Assembly: GCA_964590135.1 (NCBI GenBank)
Contig: CAZPVX010000010.1
Span: 75,014 to 139,013, forward strand
Direction of reading: 5' to 3'
Length of the DNA: 64,000 bases
Source: JBDHWI01 sp964590135
GTDB taxonomy: Bacteria > Chloroflexota > Anaerolineae > J036 > Brachytrichaceae
Shown here: one piece after another, positions 49,070-58,145 of the stretch
Numbering within the stretch: the stretch's first letter is position 1
Layout: the number at the start of each line of letters is the position of its first letter
The notes under the pieces: generated by a model
The model's input: the letters and a program-made list of their open reading frames with translations, nothing else
Told to the model about the DNA's origin: nothing
Databases searched by the model: none
Translations under genes and position numbers: made by a program

Positions 49070-50764
49070 ATGGGCGACATCGCACAACTGCGCGAGCGGC
49101 TGAAGAAAAAGAAACTGCCCGAAGCTGCGCGCGAGAAGGTCGAGCGCGAGCTGGTTCGGCTGGAGCAGATGCCCAGCATGTCGCCGGAAGTGAGCATGGT
49201 GCGCGACTATATCGACTGGGTGCTGGAATTGCCATGGCATGAAACCACGCACGATCGCTTGGAAGTGAAGCATGCGCAGAAAATCCTCGACGAGCGTCAT
49301 TACGGTCTGAGCAAGGCCAAAGAGCGCATCCTCGAACACATCGCGGTGCGCAAGCTGAAGGGCGATGACTCGCGCAGCCCGATCCTGTGCTTCGTCGGCC
49401 CGCCCGGCACTGGCAAGACCTCGCTTGCCCGCAGCATCGCCGATTCGCTTGGGCGCAAGTTCGTGCGCATGAGCGTGGGTGGCGTGCATGATGAGGCCGA
49501 GATTCGCGGTCATCGCCGTACGTATATCGGCGCATTGCCTGGCCGCATCTTGCAAACCATGCGCCGCGCCGGCACCATGAACCCCCTGTTCGTGCTGGAC
49601 GAGATCGACAAACTCGGTGAGGATTTTCGCGGCGACCCCAGTGCAGCTTTGCTTGAAGTGTTGGACCCCGAGCAGAACTTCGAGTTTGACGATCACTATC
49701 TCGACCTGTCGTATGACCTGAGCAAGGTGATGTGGGTGACGACCGCGAACACGCTCTACGACATCCCGCCGGCGCTGCGCGACCGCCTCGAAGTGATCGA
49801 GTTCCCCGGTTACGTCGAAGAGGAGAAGGTCGAGATTGCCAAGCGCTATCTCGTGCCAAAACAGATCGAGGAGAACGGTTTGAAAGGCGCGCCAATCGCC
49901 TTCAGCGACGAGGTGATTCGCCGCATCATCCGCGAATACACCTATGAAGCCGGCGTGCGCAACCTCGACCGCGAGATTGCCAATGTCTGCCGCAAGACAG
50001 CGCGCAAACTGGCCGAGAAACTGCCATTTGCAAGACGCATTACACCGGCAATGCTGCCAAAATTCCTCGGCCCGCCGCAGTTCGATTGGGGCAAGATGGA
50101 CGAGCAGGATCAGGTGGGTGTGGCGAATGGCGTGGCATGGGATGAGGCCGGCGGCGATTTGATGCAGATCGAAGTGACGTTGATGGAGGGCGATGGCGAC
50201 CTCATTCTCACCGGCCAGCTTGGCGAGGTGATGCAGGAAAGCGCGAAGGCTGCGCTGAGCTATGCGCGCTCGCGGGCGGATGTGCTGGGCATCCCGCGCC
50301 GCACCTTCGAAAAGAACGACATTCACATCCATGCGCCGGAAGGCGCGATCAGCAAGGAGGGGCCGAGCGCCGGCATCACCATGGCTACTGCGCTGATCTC
50401 GGCACTGACGAGGATTCCGGCGCGGCGCGACGTGGCGATGACTGGCGAGATCACCCTGCGCGGGCGCGTGCTGCCGATCGGCGGGTTGAAGGAGAAGCTG
50501 CTATCTGCGCATCGCGCCGGCATTCGCACGCTCATCATGCCGAAGAAGAACGCGAAAGACCTCGATGAAGTGCCGAAGCGCGTGCTGCGCGAGATGCACG
50601 TGGTGCAGGCCGGCGGCATGGATGATGTGCTGCTGATGGCGCTGACCAGAATGCCGCAACCGCTGAAGCCGCGCAAGCCGCGCAGACAGCGCGCCCCGCG
50701 CAAGCCGGCTGCCAAACCCGCGCGCGTGACGCCAGTGCCGGTGGTGACGCGGCAGAGCGTATAG
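49070..50764 (+). CDS. lon: Lon protease ATPase and protease part (downstream of in-frame stop)
   Basis: 564 residues from an internal ATG; homology actually starts 14 codons earlier, at 49028. It has Walker A GPPGTGKTSLARSIA, Walker B FVLDEIDKLGEDF, sensor-region WVTTANTLYDIPPALRDR, and the Lon catalytic Ser in EGAISKEGPSAGITMATAL with the catalytic Lys in GGLKEKLLSAHRAG. So both ATPase and peptidase machinery are intact by sequence. A basic Pro/Arg-rich tail (about 35 residues) ends the protein. Whether it is made alone, by reinitiation, is unknown. A weak terminator follows. Confidence 0.88.
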   Translation: MGDIAQLRERLKKKKLPEAAREKVERELVRLEQMPSMSPEVSMVRDYIDWVLELPWHETTHDRLEVKHAQKILDERHYGLSKAKERILEHIAVRKLKGDDSRSPILCFVGPPGTGKTSLARSIADSLGRKFVRMSVGGVHDEAEIRGHRRTYIGALPGRILQTMRRAGTMNPLFVLDEIDKLGEDFRGDPSAALLEVLDPEQNFEFDDHYLDLSYDLSKVMWVTTANTLYDIPPALRDRLEVIEFPGYVEEEKVEIAKRYLVPKQIEENGLKGAPIAFSDEVIRRIIREYTYEAGVRNLDREIANVCRKTARKLAEKLPFARRITPAMLPKFLGPPQFDWGKMDEQDQVGVANGVAWDEAGGDLMQIEVTLMEGDGDLILTGQLGEVMQESAKAALSYARSRADVLGIPRRTFEKNDIHIHAPEGAISKEGPSAGITMATALISALTRIPARRDVAMTGEITLRGRVLPIGGLKEKLLSAHRAGIRTLIMPKKNAKDLDEVPKRVLREMHVVQAGGMDDVLLMALTRMPQPLKPRKPRRQRAPRKPAAKPARVTPVPVVTRQSV

Positions 50765-50775
50765 GCGAGTTTTTA

Positions 50776-50814
50776 CCTGAAGAGTTCTTTCACCCCTTCA
50801 GGCGCTCATTTTTT
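50776..50814 (+). terminator. Probable terminator after lon
   Basis: CCTGAAG (50776-50782) pairs with CTTCAGG (50796-50802); after CGCTCA comes a run of six Ts at 50809-50814. A short 7-bp stem with a 13-nt loop, so it is only a moderate terminator. Confidence 0.5.
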
Positions 50815-50941
50815 CTGCGCGTAGAAATTGGTGCGATGCCGCCGGCGCACTGCGTGGCGCGCTCGTGTGCCATGCGTGCAGCAATGCCCGTGGCGCTCGC
50901 TATACTCATGTTTGCCAATCTTGAGGGAGGTTGAGAACCCT

Positions 50942-53569
50942 ATGCCGGACTGGATGCAATCGCTGTTGACCGTGGGGATCATACTTGCGGCGATCTACCT
51001 GGTCGTTGTCCTCATCGAAGTGATTGCAGTGCAGATGCTGCGCCGCGAATCTCAACCCATGCAGCGCAGCATAGAACGCGCGCAACAGGATGTGCGCGAT
51101 GCTCACAAACGCATCGATCAGCTTGCTCCATTCGTTGAATCCGGCGCGAAGGAGTTGCCTTTTGGCGCGCTCTATGCGCAGGCGCGCGATTTGCTGCATC
51201 GTGCAAACGAGAGCGTGCGTGAGGCGCAGCGCCAACTTGATGCAGCCACGCGCCAGGCCATCCCGGAGCAACCGCTGGCGCGCAGCTTGCTCATCCTGCC
51301 GGTCGCGCAGGAAATCGCGCAGCGCATCAGCTTGCGGCGCGGCGCAAAGACGGCTGCCGTGCAGTTGACCGCTTTCAACGAAATCTTCGAGCGGATTGGG
51401 CAGATTCAAATCGATATCAAGGCGTTGCCGGCGAAGGAGAAGGAGGCGTTGAATGGCGTGCGCCAGCGCAGCGTGAACGCATCGGCCAGCCTTGACGCGG
51501 AGGTGCGGCCGAAGCTGCCGTTGACCAGCGAGCGCGACAAACTGCGACAGGTGAATGGTTACATCACACAGATGGGCAACCTGCTGGCCGACAATGCACC
51601 CACTGAGGCGGCGGTGGTCGCAGCGCACGGCTTGCGCCTGCGCGCCGAAGAGCAGTTGCAAGTGCTGAATGCTGCCGTGCAGCGCGTGGCCGGTGAGCGC
51701 ACGACTCTAGTCGAAGCGCTTGGCGCCTTCAGCGATGACCTTGCGAGTCATCAGGCTCAAATTGCAGCAGAGGCCGCCGCCGGCATGACGCGCGCGCATT
51801 TCTTCGAGGACATCGCGCGGCTGCAGGCGCGCTGCGCCGAGACCAGGGCGTTGGCCGACGCCGGCGACTATGCCAGCGCCCGAAGCGCGCTCGATGATGT
51901 GAAGCTGAGCCTTGCTGATGTGCAAAGCCGGCATGCGCAGGTGCAGCAGGCGCGTGAAAATATCCTGTCGATCGACGCAAAGGCGCAGGGGCGCATCGCC
52001 ACCTTGCAGCAATGGATGAACGAGACGCCGGCGCGCTTCGACCTTGACCTTTCGCGCGGGATGTTGCATCAACTCGAAGTTGCGTCAGCGCAGCTCAAGT
52101 CGCTTGCGCCGGCCGAAGACATGGCTGTGCTGAACGACGCTGGCGCGATCGATGCCGGCATCGACGACCTCTTCAACCGCGCCACCATGACACGGCATGA
52201 TTTTGAGCAGCAGCGAGGCCAGTTCGATGAGGTGGCATCGATCGTGAACGACGAGAGTGTGCCGGTGATGGTCGCGCAGGCTCAACAGGTGGCTGGCGAG
52301 CTGGCGAAGGTGAATACGAACTACTGGGGCGACCTCACGCCGGACCGCATCCGCGCTGCTGCCGGCGCGCTGGTTGCACAGTGGCAAGCCGAGCGCGACC
52401 ATCTCAGCACCATCAAGGAGAGCGAGATGCCGGCGGCACTGGCGCGGCTGCAACCCATTCGTGAGCAATACAACGTTGCCGGCGGGTTGCACGCTGATGC
52501 GTTGAAGGTGTTGACGTCGATAGATGCTGACAAGTTGCAAGCTCAAACCGGCCTGCAAGATGATGTGATCGAGAGCGGGTTGGGCGAAGCGGATGCGATT
52601 GGACGCGACTCGCCCTCACTAGCGCAAACGCCGGCGCAATTGCTGGCGCGCGCGGCAGAATTACGCCAGGCCTTGCAAGCACCGAAGCCGTATTACAAAG
52701 ACATCGCTGCCGGCGCGCAGCAATTGCGCAACGACACGCAGGCGTTCATCGCTGGCCACAACAAACAGCAACAAGCGGCGCGCGCGTTGCTCGAAGCGAT
52801 GCATGAGCGCATGATCGGCCTGCGCGCACGGCTGGCGGCGTTGCATGACGCTGCGACCATTGACTATGCGGGTTGGACCGCGCCGGTCTTGCTGCGCATG
52901 GATGAGTGGGTGGGCCGGCGCGATGCGCTGCAAACCCTGTCGCTCGATGCGCTGCAGGATGCCGCGCGCGCAGGCGAGGTGATCGTCGCTGATGCCGAAC
53001 GCAGCCTGAATGATGCGGCGCAATTGAGCCGACTCCTGGCTGAGCGCGGCGACGCCTTGCGCACAGCGTTGGCTGAGTTGAACGGCGTGATGACCTCGGC
53101 GCAAGCCGGCCTGAACGCGATGAGCGATCTGGGCAGCGCGCGCTGGGGTGAGGCGATGCTGGATGATGTGCGCAAGCCGATGATCGCTGCGCTTGAGCGC
53201 ATGGCGATGCTGGAGCAGCCGCAACAGCGCCTTGCACCTGAAGCCGCGCTGGCAGCGCTGGAGGAGGCCGAGCGTGACATGCAGCAGGCGCGCTTGCACG
53301 CCGACGCAGATTTAGCGGAAATTTCGAGCCGGCTGGATGCTGTGGCCGACAAACGCAGCACGCTTGCACAGGCCCTTGCGGTGGCAGAGGGTGCTGCGCC
53401 GGCCGATGTGCAATTGCATCAGGATTTGCAGGATGTGGCTGCGCGCGTGCAGCAATTGCAGCGGCGCAGCGCGGAAGCCACCAGCTACGCCGAAGCGTTG
53501 GATGCGCTGACCCAAGCCGCACAACATGCGCAGCGCTTTATCAAAGGCAAAGATTTGAGCGCAGATTAA
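50942..53569 (+). CDS. EzrA-like coiled-coil membrane protein, function unknown
   Basis: 875 residues. A single N-terminal membrane helix (about 5-30: LLTVGIILAAIYLVVVLIEV) is followed by about 840 residues of predominantly helical, Ala/Gln/Arg-rich heptad-like sequence with no cysteine-rich or catalytic motif. This layout (one N-terminal helix then a long rod facing the cytoplasm) resembles EzrA, the Z-ring regulator of Firmicutes, but I see no EzrA-specific QNR patch and I do not claim orthology. The ATG at 50942 is preceded by a strong GAGGGAGG; the upstream open frame is not used. It is likely a structural or regulatory membrane-anchored rod. Confidence 0.65.
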   Translation: MPDWMQSLLTVGIILAAIYLVVVLIEVIAVQMLRRESQPMQRSIERAQQDVRDAHKRIDQLAPFVESGAKELPFGALYAQARDLLHRANESVREAQRQLDAATRQAIPEQPLARSLLILPVAQEIAQRISLRRGAKTAAVQLTAFNEIFERIGQIQIDIKALPAKEKEALNGVRQRSVNASASLDAEVRPKLPLTSERDKLRQVNGYITQMGNLLADNAPTEAAVVAAHGLRLRAEEQLQVLNAAVQRVAGERTTLVEALGAFSDDLASHQAQIAAEAAAGMTRAHFFEDIARLQARCAETRALADAGDYASARSALDDVKLSLADVQSRHAQVQQARENILSIDAKAQGRIATLQQWMNETPARFDLDLSRGMLHQLEVASAQLKSLAPAEDMAVLNDAGAIDAGIDDLFNRATMTRHDFEQQRGQFDEVASIVNDESVPVMVAQAQQVAGELAKVNTNYWGDLTPDRIRAAAGALVAQWQAERDHLSTIKESEMPAALARLQPIREQYNVAGGLHADALKVLTSIDADKLQAQTGLQDDVIESGLGEADAIGRDSPSLAQTPAQLLARAAELRQALQAPKPYYKDIAAGAQQLRNDTQAFIAGHNKQQQAARALLEAMHERMIGLRARLAALHDAATIDYAGWTAPVLLRMDEWVGRRDALQTLSLDALQDAARAGEVIVADAERSLNDAAQLSRLLAERGDALRTALAELNGVMTSAQAGLNAMSDLGSARWGEAMLDDVRKPMIAALERMAMLEQPQQRLAPEAALAALEEAERDMQQARLHADADLAEISSRLDAVADKRSTLAQALAVAEGAAPADVQLHQDLQDVAARVQQLQRRSAEATSYAEALDALTQAAQHAQRFIKGKDLSAD

Positions 53570-53649
53570 CGCGCTGCTAACACAGCGCGTGTTAAATGGA
53601 GGTGAATGCATTTGAAGATGCCGGCCTGCGCCGGCAAGGAGCGATACAC

Positions 53650-54189
53650 ATGGACAAGACCATGACCAAAGAGCGAGTGATCCCAAAGCACGGACACGAA
53701 AATGGGCATCACATGTTTGAAACGCGCAATGACCTCGGGCAGGACACGCGCCGGAAGATGATCGACCTGCTCAATCAACACCTGGCGGACACCTTCGATC
53801 TGATGAGTCAGACCAAGCAGGCCCACTGGAATGTGAAAGGGCCGCACTTCATTGGCTTGCATGAGATGTTCGATGATTTTGCAGAGGGGCTTGAGGGTTA
53901 TGTTGATATGATCGCTGAGCGTTGCACTGCGCTGGGCGGATATGCAAAAGGCACGGCGCGGATGGCGGCAGCCCATTCATCCCTCGATGAATATCCAGCC
54001 GGCGCTGTGCGCGACCTGGATCATGTGAAGGCGCTGGCTGAGCGGTATGCGGCGCTGGCAAAGCGTGCGCGGATGGCGATCGATGTGGCGGATGATGCCG
54101 GCGACAAGGACAGCGCCGACATGTTCACCGAGATTTCGCGCGACCTCGACAAGTGGTTGTGGTTCCTTGAAGCGCACTTGCAGGCATAG
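53650..54189 (+). CDS. dps: Dps-family ferritin-like protein
   Basis: 179 residues. The Dps ferroxidase site is visible: KQAHWNVKGPHFIGLHEMFD (His in AHWNVKG and LHEMFD with Asp) and YVDMIAERCTALGG (helix 2 Asp/Glu). The four-helix bundle ends with LDKWLWFLEAHLQ. The N-terminal ~35 residues (rich in His, Lys, Glu) form a tail that may bind DNA or metal. The start ATG at 53650 is preceded by AAGGAG. Dps stores iron and shields DNA during oxidative stress. A strong hairpin follows the gene. Confidence 0.92.
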   Translation: MDKTMTKERVIPKHGHENGHHMFETRNDLGQDTRRKMIDLLNQHLADTFDLMSQTKQAHWNVKGPHFIGLHEMFDDFAEGLEGYVDMIAERCTALGGYAKGTARMAAAHSSLDEYPAGAVRDLDHVKALAERYAALAKRARMAIDVADDAGDKDSADMFTEISRDLDKWLWFLEAHLQA

Positions 54190-54207
54190 CCAGGCGCCAA
54201 TGCCGGA

Positions 54208-54240
54208 GGGAAGACGATGCGCCGCATCGTCTTCCCTGTT
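54208..54240 (+). terminator. Hairpin terminator after dps
   Basis: GGGAAGACGATG (54208-54219), loop CGCCG, CATCGTCTTCCC (54225-54236): a perfect 12-bp stem followed by TGTTGTCCTCTTCT, which is U-rich but not a clean U-tract. Confidence 0.6.
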
Positions 54241-54446
54241 GTCCTCTTCTGTCACAGCTTCCAGAGCCAGTCTCAGCGCGTAGGCAAAATACCTACATTC
54301 CCTGCGCCTTCGTCCGATTGTCATCAGCGGACGGCCCTGATATCGATATCGCAACTGCGGATATTTCTACCAGTGAAATCGAGCGCGCCGCGAAGATCGT
54401 GACAAAGAGACCGGATGGCGGCGAACAAAAAGGGGAATGATGACCA

Positions 54447-55070
54447 ATGCGGGTGCTTATTGCAGACGATCACGCAATTGTGCGCAAGGGTTTGCGCCTG
54501 ATCGCTGAAGAAAGCGGCCAGATTTCGGTGGATGAAGCTGCTGACGGACAGGAGGCGCTCGACAAATTGCGCCAGGATCGCTGGGATGCGCTGGTGCTGG
54601 ACATCTCCATGCCCGGCCGGCACGGGCTGGATGTGCTGCAAATCGTGCATGACTTGCAACCGCAGTTGCCGGTGTTGATTCTGAGCATGCATCCCGAAGA
54701 GCAATATGCCATGCGCGTGCTGAAGGCCGGCGCTGCAGGCTATATGAACAAGGACACCGCCCCGGGTGAGTTGGTGCGGGCCATCCAGAAGATCGTCAAT
54801 GGCGGCAAATACATCAGCGCCGCGCTGGCCGAAAAGCTGGCTAACGAGATTGCCGGTGACAGCGACAAGCTGCCGCATGAAAAACTCTCCGATCGTGAAT
54901 ACCGCGTGTTGATCATGATCGGCGAAGGCAAATCAGTCGGCCAGATTGCCGACGAGTTGTCACTCAGCGTCAAAACCATCAGCACCTATCGCTCGCGACT
55001 TTTGGAGAAGATGAATTTGCACAGCAATGCGGACTTGATTCGCTATACGATCGATCACGATCTTTCGTGA
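54447..55070 (+). CDS. NarL/LuxR-family response regulator (orphan)
   Basis: 207 residues. The receiver domain has the acidic pair in LIADDHAIVRKG, phospho-acceptor Asp in ALVLDISMPGRHG and the conserved Lys in AGYMNKDTAPGEL. The C-terminal LuxR-type HTH (about 140-205) reads LSDREYRVLIMIGEGKSVGQ then IADELSLSVKTISTYRSRLL. It would bind DNA as a dimer after phosphorylation. No histidine kinase gene is adjacent. The start ATG has AAGGGG about 15 bp upstream. The nearest neighbour is a MoxR ATPase 46 bp downstream. Confidence 0.92.
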   Translation: MRVLIADDHAIVRKGLRLIAEESGQISVDEAADGQEALDKLRQDRWDALVLDISMPGRHGLDVLQIVHDLQPQLPVLILSMHPEEQYAMRVLKAGAAGYMNKDTAPGELVRAIQKIVNGGKYISAALAEKLANEIAGDSDKLPHEKLSDREYRVLIMIGEGKSVGQIADELSLSVKTISTYRSRLLEKMNLHSNADLIRYTIDHDLS

Positions 55071-55116
55071 TGCTTCCCCTCACGCAATCCTCACGCGGTT
55101 AGTGTATTCTTCTTTC

Positions 55117-56043
55117 ATGTTCAATTCGATCTCAGATGTGACGCAAGGTCTGCTGAAGCAGCAATACATCGCATCGGATGAAATCTCCACGGTCGTTTAT
55201 CTTGCCGAGTGCATGGGCAAGCCGATCCTGGCGGAGGGTCCCGCCGGCGTCGGAAAAACTGAACTGGCCAAGGCGTGGGCCGGCGCAAGTGGTCGCGACC
55301 TCATTCGCCTGCAATGCTACGAAGGCCTTGACGAAGCGAAGGCGCTTTACGAATGGGAGTATTCCAAGCAGATGCTCTACACGCAACTGCTGCGCGACAA
55401 GCTCGGGCAGGTGATGGGTGAAGCATCGTCTCTGTCCGAGGCCGCCGACGCGCTGGGGCGCGAGGAGAATGTGTTTTTCTCCAGACGTTTCTTGCTGCCG
55501 CGCCCGTTGCTCAAGGCATTGATGAGCGAGCGGCCTGTCGTGCTGCTCATCGATGAGATCGACCGCGCAGATGCCGAGTTTGAAGCGTTCCTGCTGGAAA
55601 TTTTGAGTGACTTCCAGATCAGCGTGCCTGAGCTTGGCACCATTTGCGCCAATCATCAGCCGATGGTGGTGCTGACCAGCAACAACACGCGAGAATTGAG
55701 CGAGGCGCTCAAGCGTCGCGCGCTATATCTGTTTGTGGATTATCCGACATTCGACTCGGAGTTGCGCATCGTGCAGATGCGCGCGCCGGATCTGACGCCG
55801 GCGGTCGCCAGACAGTGCGTCGAGATCGTGCAGCGCCTGCGCGGCCTTGACTTGAAGAAATCGCCCAGCGTGGCTGAGACGGTCGATTGGGCCAAGGCGC
55901 TGGTCGCAATCAACGCAAAACACCTCGACGAGAAAACGCTGAACGACACCCTGACTGTGATCCTGAAGCACGAGAGCGACATTCACCGCGCGCGCCGCGC
56001 CCTCAGCGGTGGCAAAAACGCGCGCGATTTTGGCATTCGCTGA
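55117..56043 (+). CDS. MoxR-type AAA+ ATPase
   Basis: 308 residues. Walker A GPAGVGKTELAKAWA, Walker B VVLLIDEIDRADAEFEAFLL, sensor 1 MVVLTSNNTRELSEALKRRA (the arginine-finger helix), which together define MoxR ATPases. They act as chaperones for VWA-containing complexes, as in CO dehydrogenase maturation (CoxD/CoxE). I used ATG 55117; an in-frame GTG at 55102 is an alternative. The VWA gene follows 74 bp downstream, a standard partner. Confidence 0.92.
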   Translation: MFNSISDVTQGLLKQQYIASDEISTVVYLAECMGKPILAEGPAGVGKTELAKAWAGASGRDLIRLQCYEGLDEAKALYEWEYSKQMLYTQLLRDKLGQVMGEASSLSEAADALGREENVFFSRRFLLPRPLLKALMSERPVVLLIDEIDRADAEFEAFLLEILSDFQISVPELGTICANHQPMVVLTSNNTRELSEALKRRALYLFVDYPTFDSELRIVQMRAPDLTPAVARQCVEIVQRLRGLDLKKSPSVAETVDWAKALVAINAKHLDEKTLNDTLTVILKHESDIHRARRALSGGKNARDFGIR

Positions 56044-56117
56044 ATCAGCGGTTGGCAGTGAGCAGTTGAAGGCATGCGCTGCGATATCTGCCAATTGCCG
56101 ATGCCTCATTACTTCTG

Positions 56118-57509
56118 ATGGAGCAACGCATAATTGAGTTTATCAGCGCGCTGCGCTCCAGTGGCGTGCGCGTGTCGCTGGCCGAAAGCGCCGATGCTGT
56201 TCGCGCCATCAGCGCTGTCGGCGTGATGGATCGCGAGACGTTCAAGAACGCGCTGAAAGCCACGCTGGTCAAGGAGCCGGCAGATGTGCCGGCGTTTGAC
56301 CGCGCCTTTCCACTCTACTTCGGCCACGAAGGCCCGCCATTGCAGCCGCCGCAGGGCTTGAGCAAGGAGCAACTGGAACAACTGCAGAACGCCATTGAGC
56401 AACTGAAGCAAAGCCTGCGCCAGATGATGCAGATGCTTGCGAACGGACAAAAACCGAGCCAGGAGCAGCTTGAGCAATATGCAAAGCAGGCCGGCATCAA
56501 CGCCATGGGGCGCATGCGACAGAACCCGCAGACGCAGCAGTGGCTGACCGAGCGCATGCTGCGCGAGATGGGGCTGACGCCGGAGCAGTTCAAGGAAGCG
56601 CTTGAAGCGCTGATGAAGCAGTTGAAGCAGCAGGGCATGAACGGCGAGGGCCGGCAGGAAGTGCGCGAGACAGTTGAGGGCAACGCCGATGCCATGCGCG
56701 AGCAGGTGTCGCGCTTTGTCGGCCAGAACATGCTGCAGCAGCCCAACGACAATCAGCGCCGGCAGCGCATCGACGACCTGATGGATCGCCCGCTCTCGTC
56801 ACTCAGCGATGCCGAGGCTGATGAGCTGCGCAATCATGTGCGCCGGCTGGTGGCGCGGCTACGCTCGCGGGCTGCCCTGCGCATGCGGCGCGGCAAAAAG
56901 GGCAACTTCGATGTGAAGGGCACCATTCGCTTCAACCAGCGCAACATGGGCGTGCCAGTGGAGATCAAGATGCGCCGGCGCACTCTCAAGCCCAAGATCA
57001 CCGTCATCGTGGATGTCAGCACATCCATGCGTCCGGTGGCCGAGTTCATGCTGCGCATGGTCTATGAGATGCAGGATCAGATCAGCAAGGCGCGTTCGTT
57101 TGCCTTTATTGGGGACATCCAGGACATCAGCATGGTATTCGAGGAGAATCGCCCGCAGGAAGCGGTCGAGATCGTGCTGCACCAATTGCCGCCTGGCCAC
57201 TACAACACCGATCTCGGCAACAGCCTGAACACCCTGTGCAAAGACTTCATCGATTCGGTCGACCGCCGCACCATGGTGATTTTTGTCGGAGATGGCCGCA
57301 ATAATTTCAACGACCCGCGCGCCGATCTGGTGCAATTGTTGAAGATGCGCGCGCGCAAGGTCATCTGGTTCAACCCCGAAGCGCCGTTCATGTGGGGTGA
57401 AGGCGACAGCGACATGCTGATCTATGCGCCGCTGTGTGATGCAGTGCATCAGGTTGCCACCCTCAAGCAACTGGCGGATGCGATTGATACGCTGTTCGAT
57501 GTGAAGTGA
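56118..57509 (+). CDS. VWA-domain protein (CoxE-like), MoxR partner
   Basis: 463 residues. Residues 1-110 are an acidic helical region; about 80-260 are rich in Gln, Lys, Met and Arg. The VWA-like domain starts near 285, with the MIDAS motif VIVDVSTSMRP (DxSxS), the Thr/Asp segment HYNTDLGNSLNTL, and late VIFVGDGRNNFNDP. CoxE-like proteins pair with MoxR ATPases for metal insertion or complex maturation. No CO dehydrogenase genes are here, so the client is open. The gene stops 114 bp before the small membrane protein gene. Confidence 0.88.
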   Translation: MEQRIIEFISALRSSGVRVSLAESADAVRAISAVGVMDRETFKNALKATLVKEPADVPAFDRAFPLYFGHEGPPLQPPQGLSKEQLEQLQNAIEQLKQSLRQMMQMLANGQKPSQEQLEQYAKQAGINAMGRMRQNPQTQQWLTERMLREMGLTPEQFKEALEALMKQLKQQGMNGEGRQEVRETVEGNADAMREQVSRFVGQNMLQQPNDNQRRQRIDDLMDRPLSSLSDAEADELRNHVRRLVARLRSRAALRMRRGKKGNFDVKGTIRFNQRNMGVPVEIKMRRRTLKPKITVIVDVSTSMRPVAEFMLRMVYEMQDQISKARSFAFIGDIQDISMVFEENRPQEAVEIVLHQLPPGHYNTDLGNSLNTLCKDFIDSVDRRTMVIFVGDGRNNFNDPRADLVQLLKMRARKVIWFNPEAPFMWGEGDSDMLIYAPLCDAVHQVATLKQLADAIDTLFDVK

Positions 57510-57623
57510 TTGACCCGGGGCGTGATTGAGTTCTTGGCCGATGCCCGCCGTGAAATGGCATGGCAGAACAATCGCTCAATCATTCGGTCATACGGTGTTG
57601 CCTCGCGCTATCATGTCCGCACA

Positions 57624-58145
57624 ATGCAACCGTCATCTCCCCAGGATGCCTCATCACACAATATGCGGCCGGCGCTGCGCGTCGGTTTGATCGGCGGTCT
57701 CACGCTTGGGCTGGCTGTGACTGCGCAACAGGTCGCCGGCTCGGTGGAAATGCGCATGCTCGGCAATTTCATCGTGATGGCCGGCTTTGCGCTCACTGGC
57801 TGGTTCGCTGCGCGTGAAACGCACGCGCAAGTGCGGCAGCAGGGCACCGGCGCCGGCGCGCTGAGCGGTTTGATTGCCGGCTTGTTCGTCTCCGCCGCTT
57901 TCATTGCCCTCTCCATGATTTTGTCATTGGATCCCGATTACATGCGCGCATTGCAGGTGCAAATCAATGCGCAGCTCTCAGCCGACCAGATGAGCCAGCT
58001 GCAATCCAGCGGCATCGATATGCGAAGCTTCACGCAGTTTTCATATGGTTTTGGGATTTTCTGCTGCGGCCTCAGCTTCCCGGTGCTGGGCTTGCTGCTT
58101 GGCGCCGTCGGCGGCGGCAGCGCAGCCATGGTGAACAAGCCATGA
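57624..58145 (+). CDS. Small membrane protein, unknown (DUF4199-like layout)
   Basis: 173 residues with four hydrophobic segments (about 18-35, 42-60, 75-97, 140-165). The pattern, two pairs of helices with a soluble loop between (QLSADQMSQLQSSGIDMRSF), resembles DUF4199-type membrane proteins, but I cannot confirm it. I placed the start at the ATG at 57624 because the preceding open frame is low-complexity and has no family-like features. It overlaps the next gene (ATGA at 58142), with which it shares a similar four-helix layout, so the pair may be duplicated. Confidence 0.6.
   Translation: MQPSSPQDASSHNMRPALRVGLIGGLTLGLAVTAQQVAGSVEMRMLGNFIVMAGFALTGWFAARETHAQVRQQGTGAGALSGLIAGLFVSAAFIALSMILSLDPDYMRALQVQINAQLSADQMSQLQSSGIDMRSFTQFSYGFGIFCCGLSFPVLGLLLGAVGGGSAAMVNKP

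Noticed and set aside
48500..50332. 610-codon minus-strand open frame
   Set aside because: Antisense to lon; no family motifs. The plus strand gives intact Lon motifs, even across the stop codon.
54339..54350. 12-bp palindrome GATATCGATATC in the dps/response regulator gap
   Set aside because: Symmetric, but single and short; chance occurrence cannot be excluded and no promoter could be tied to it.
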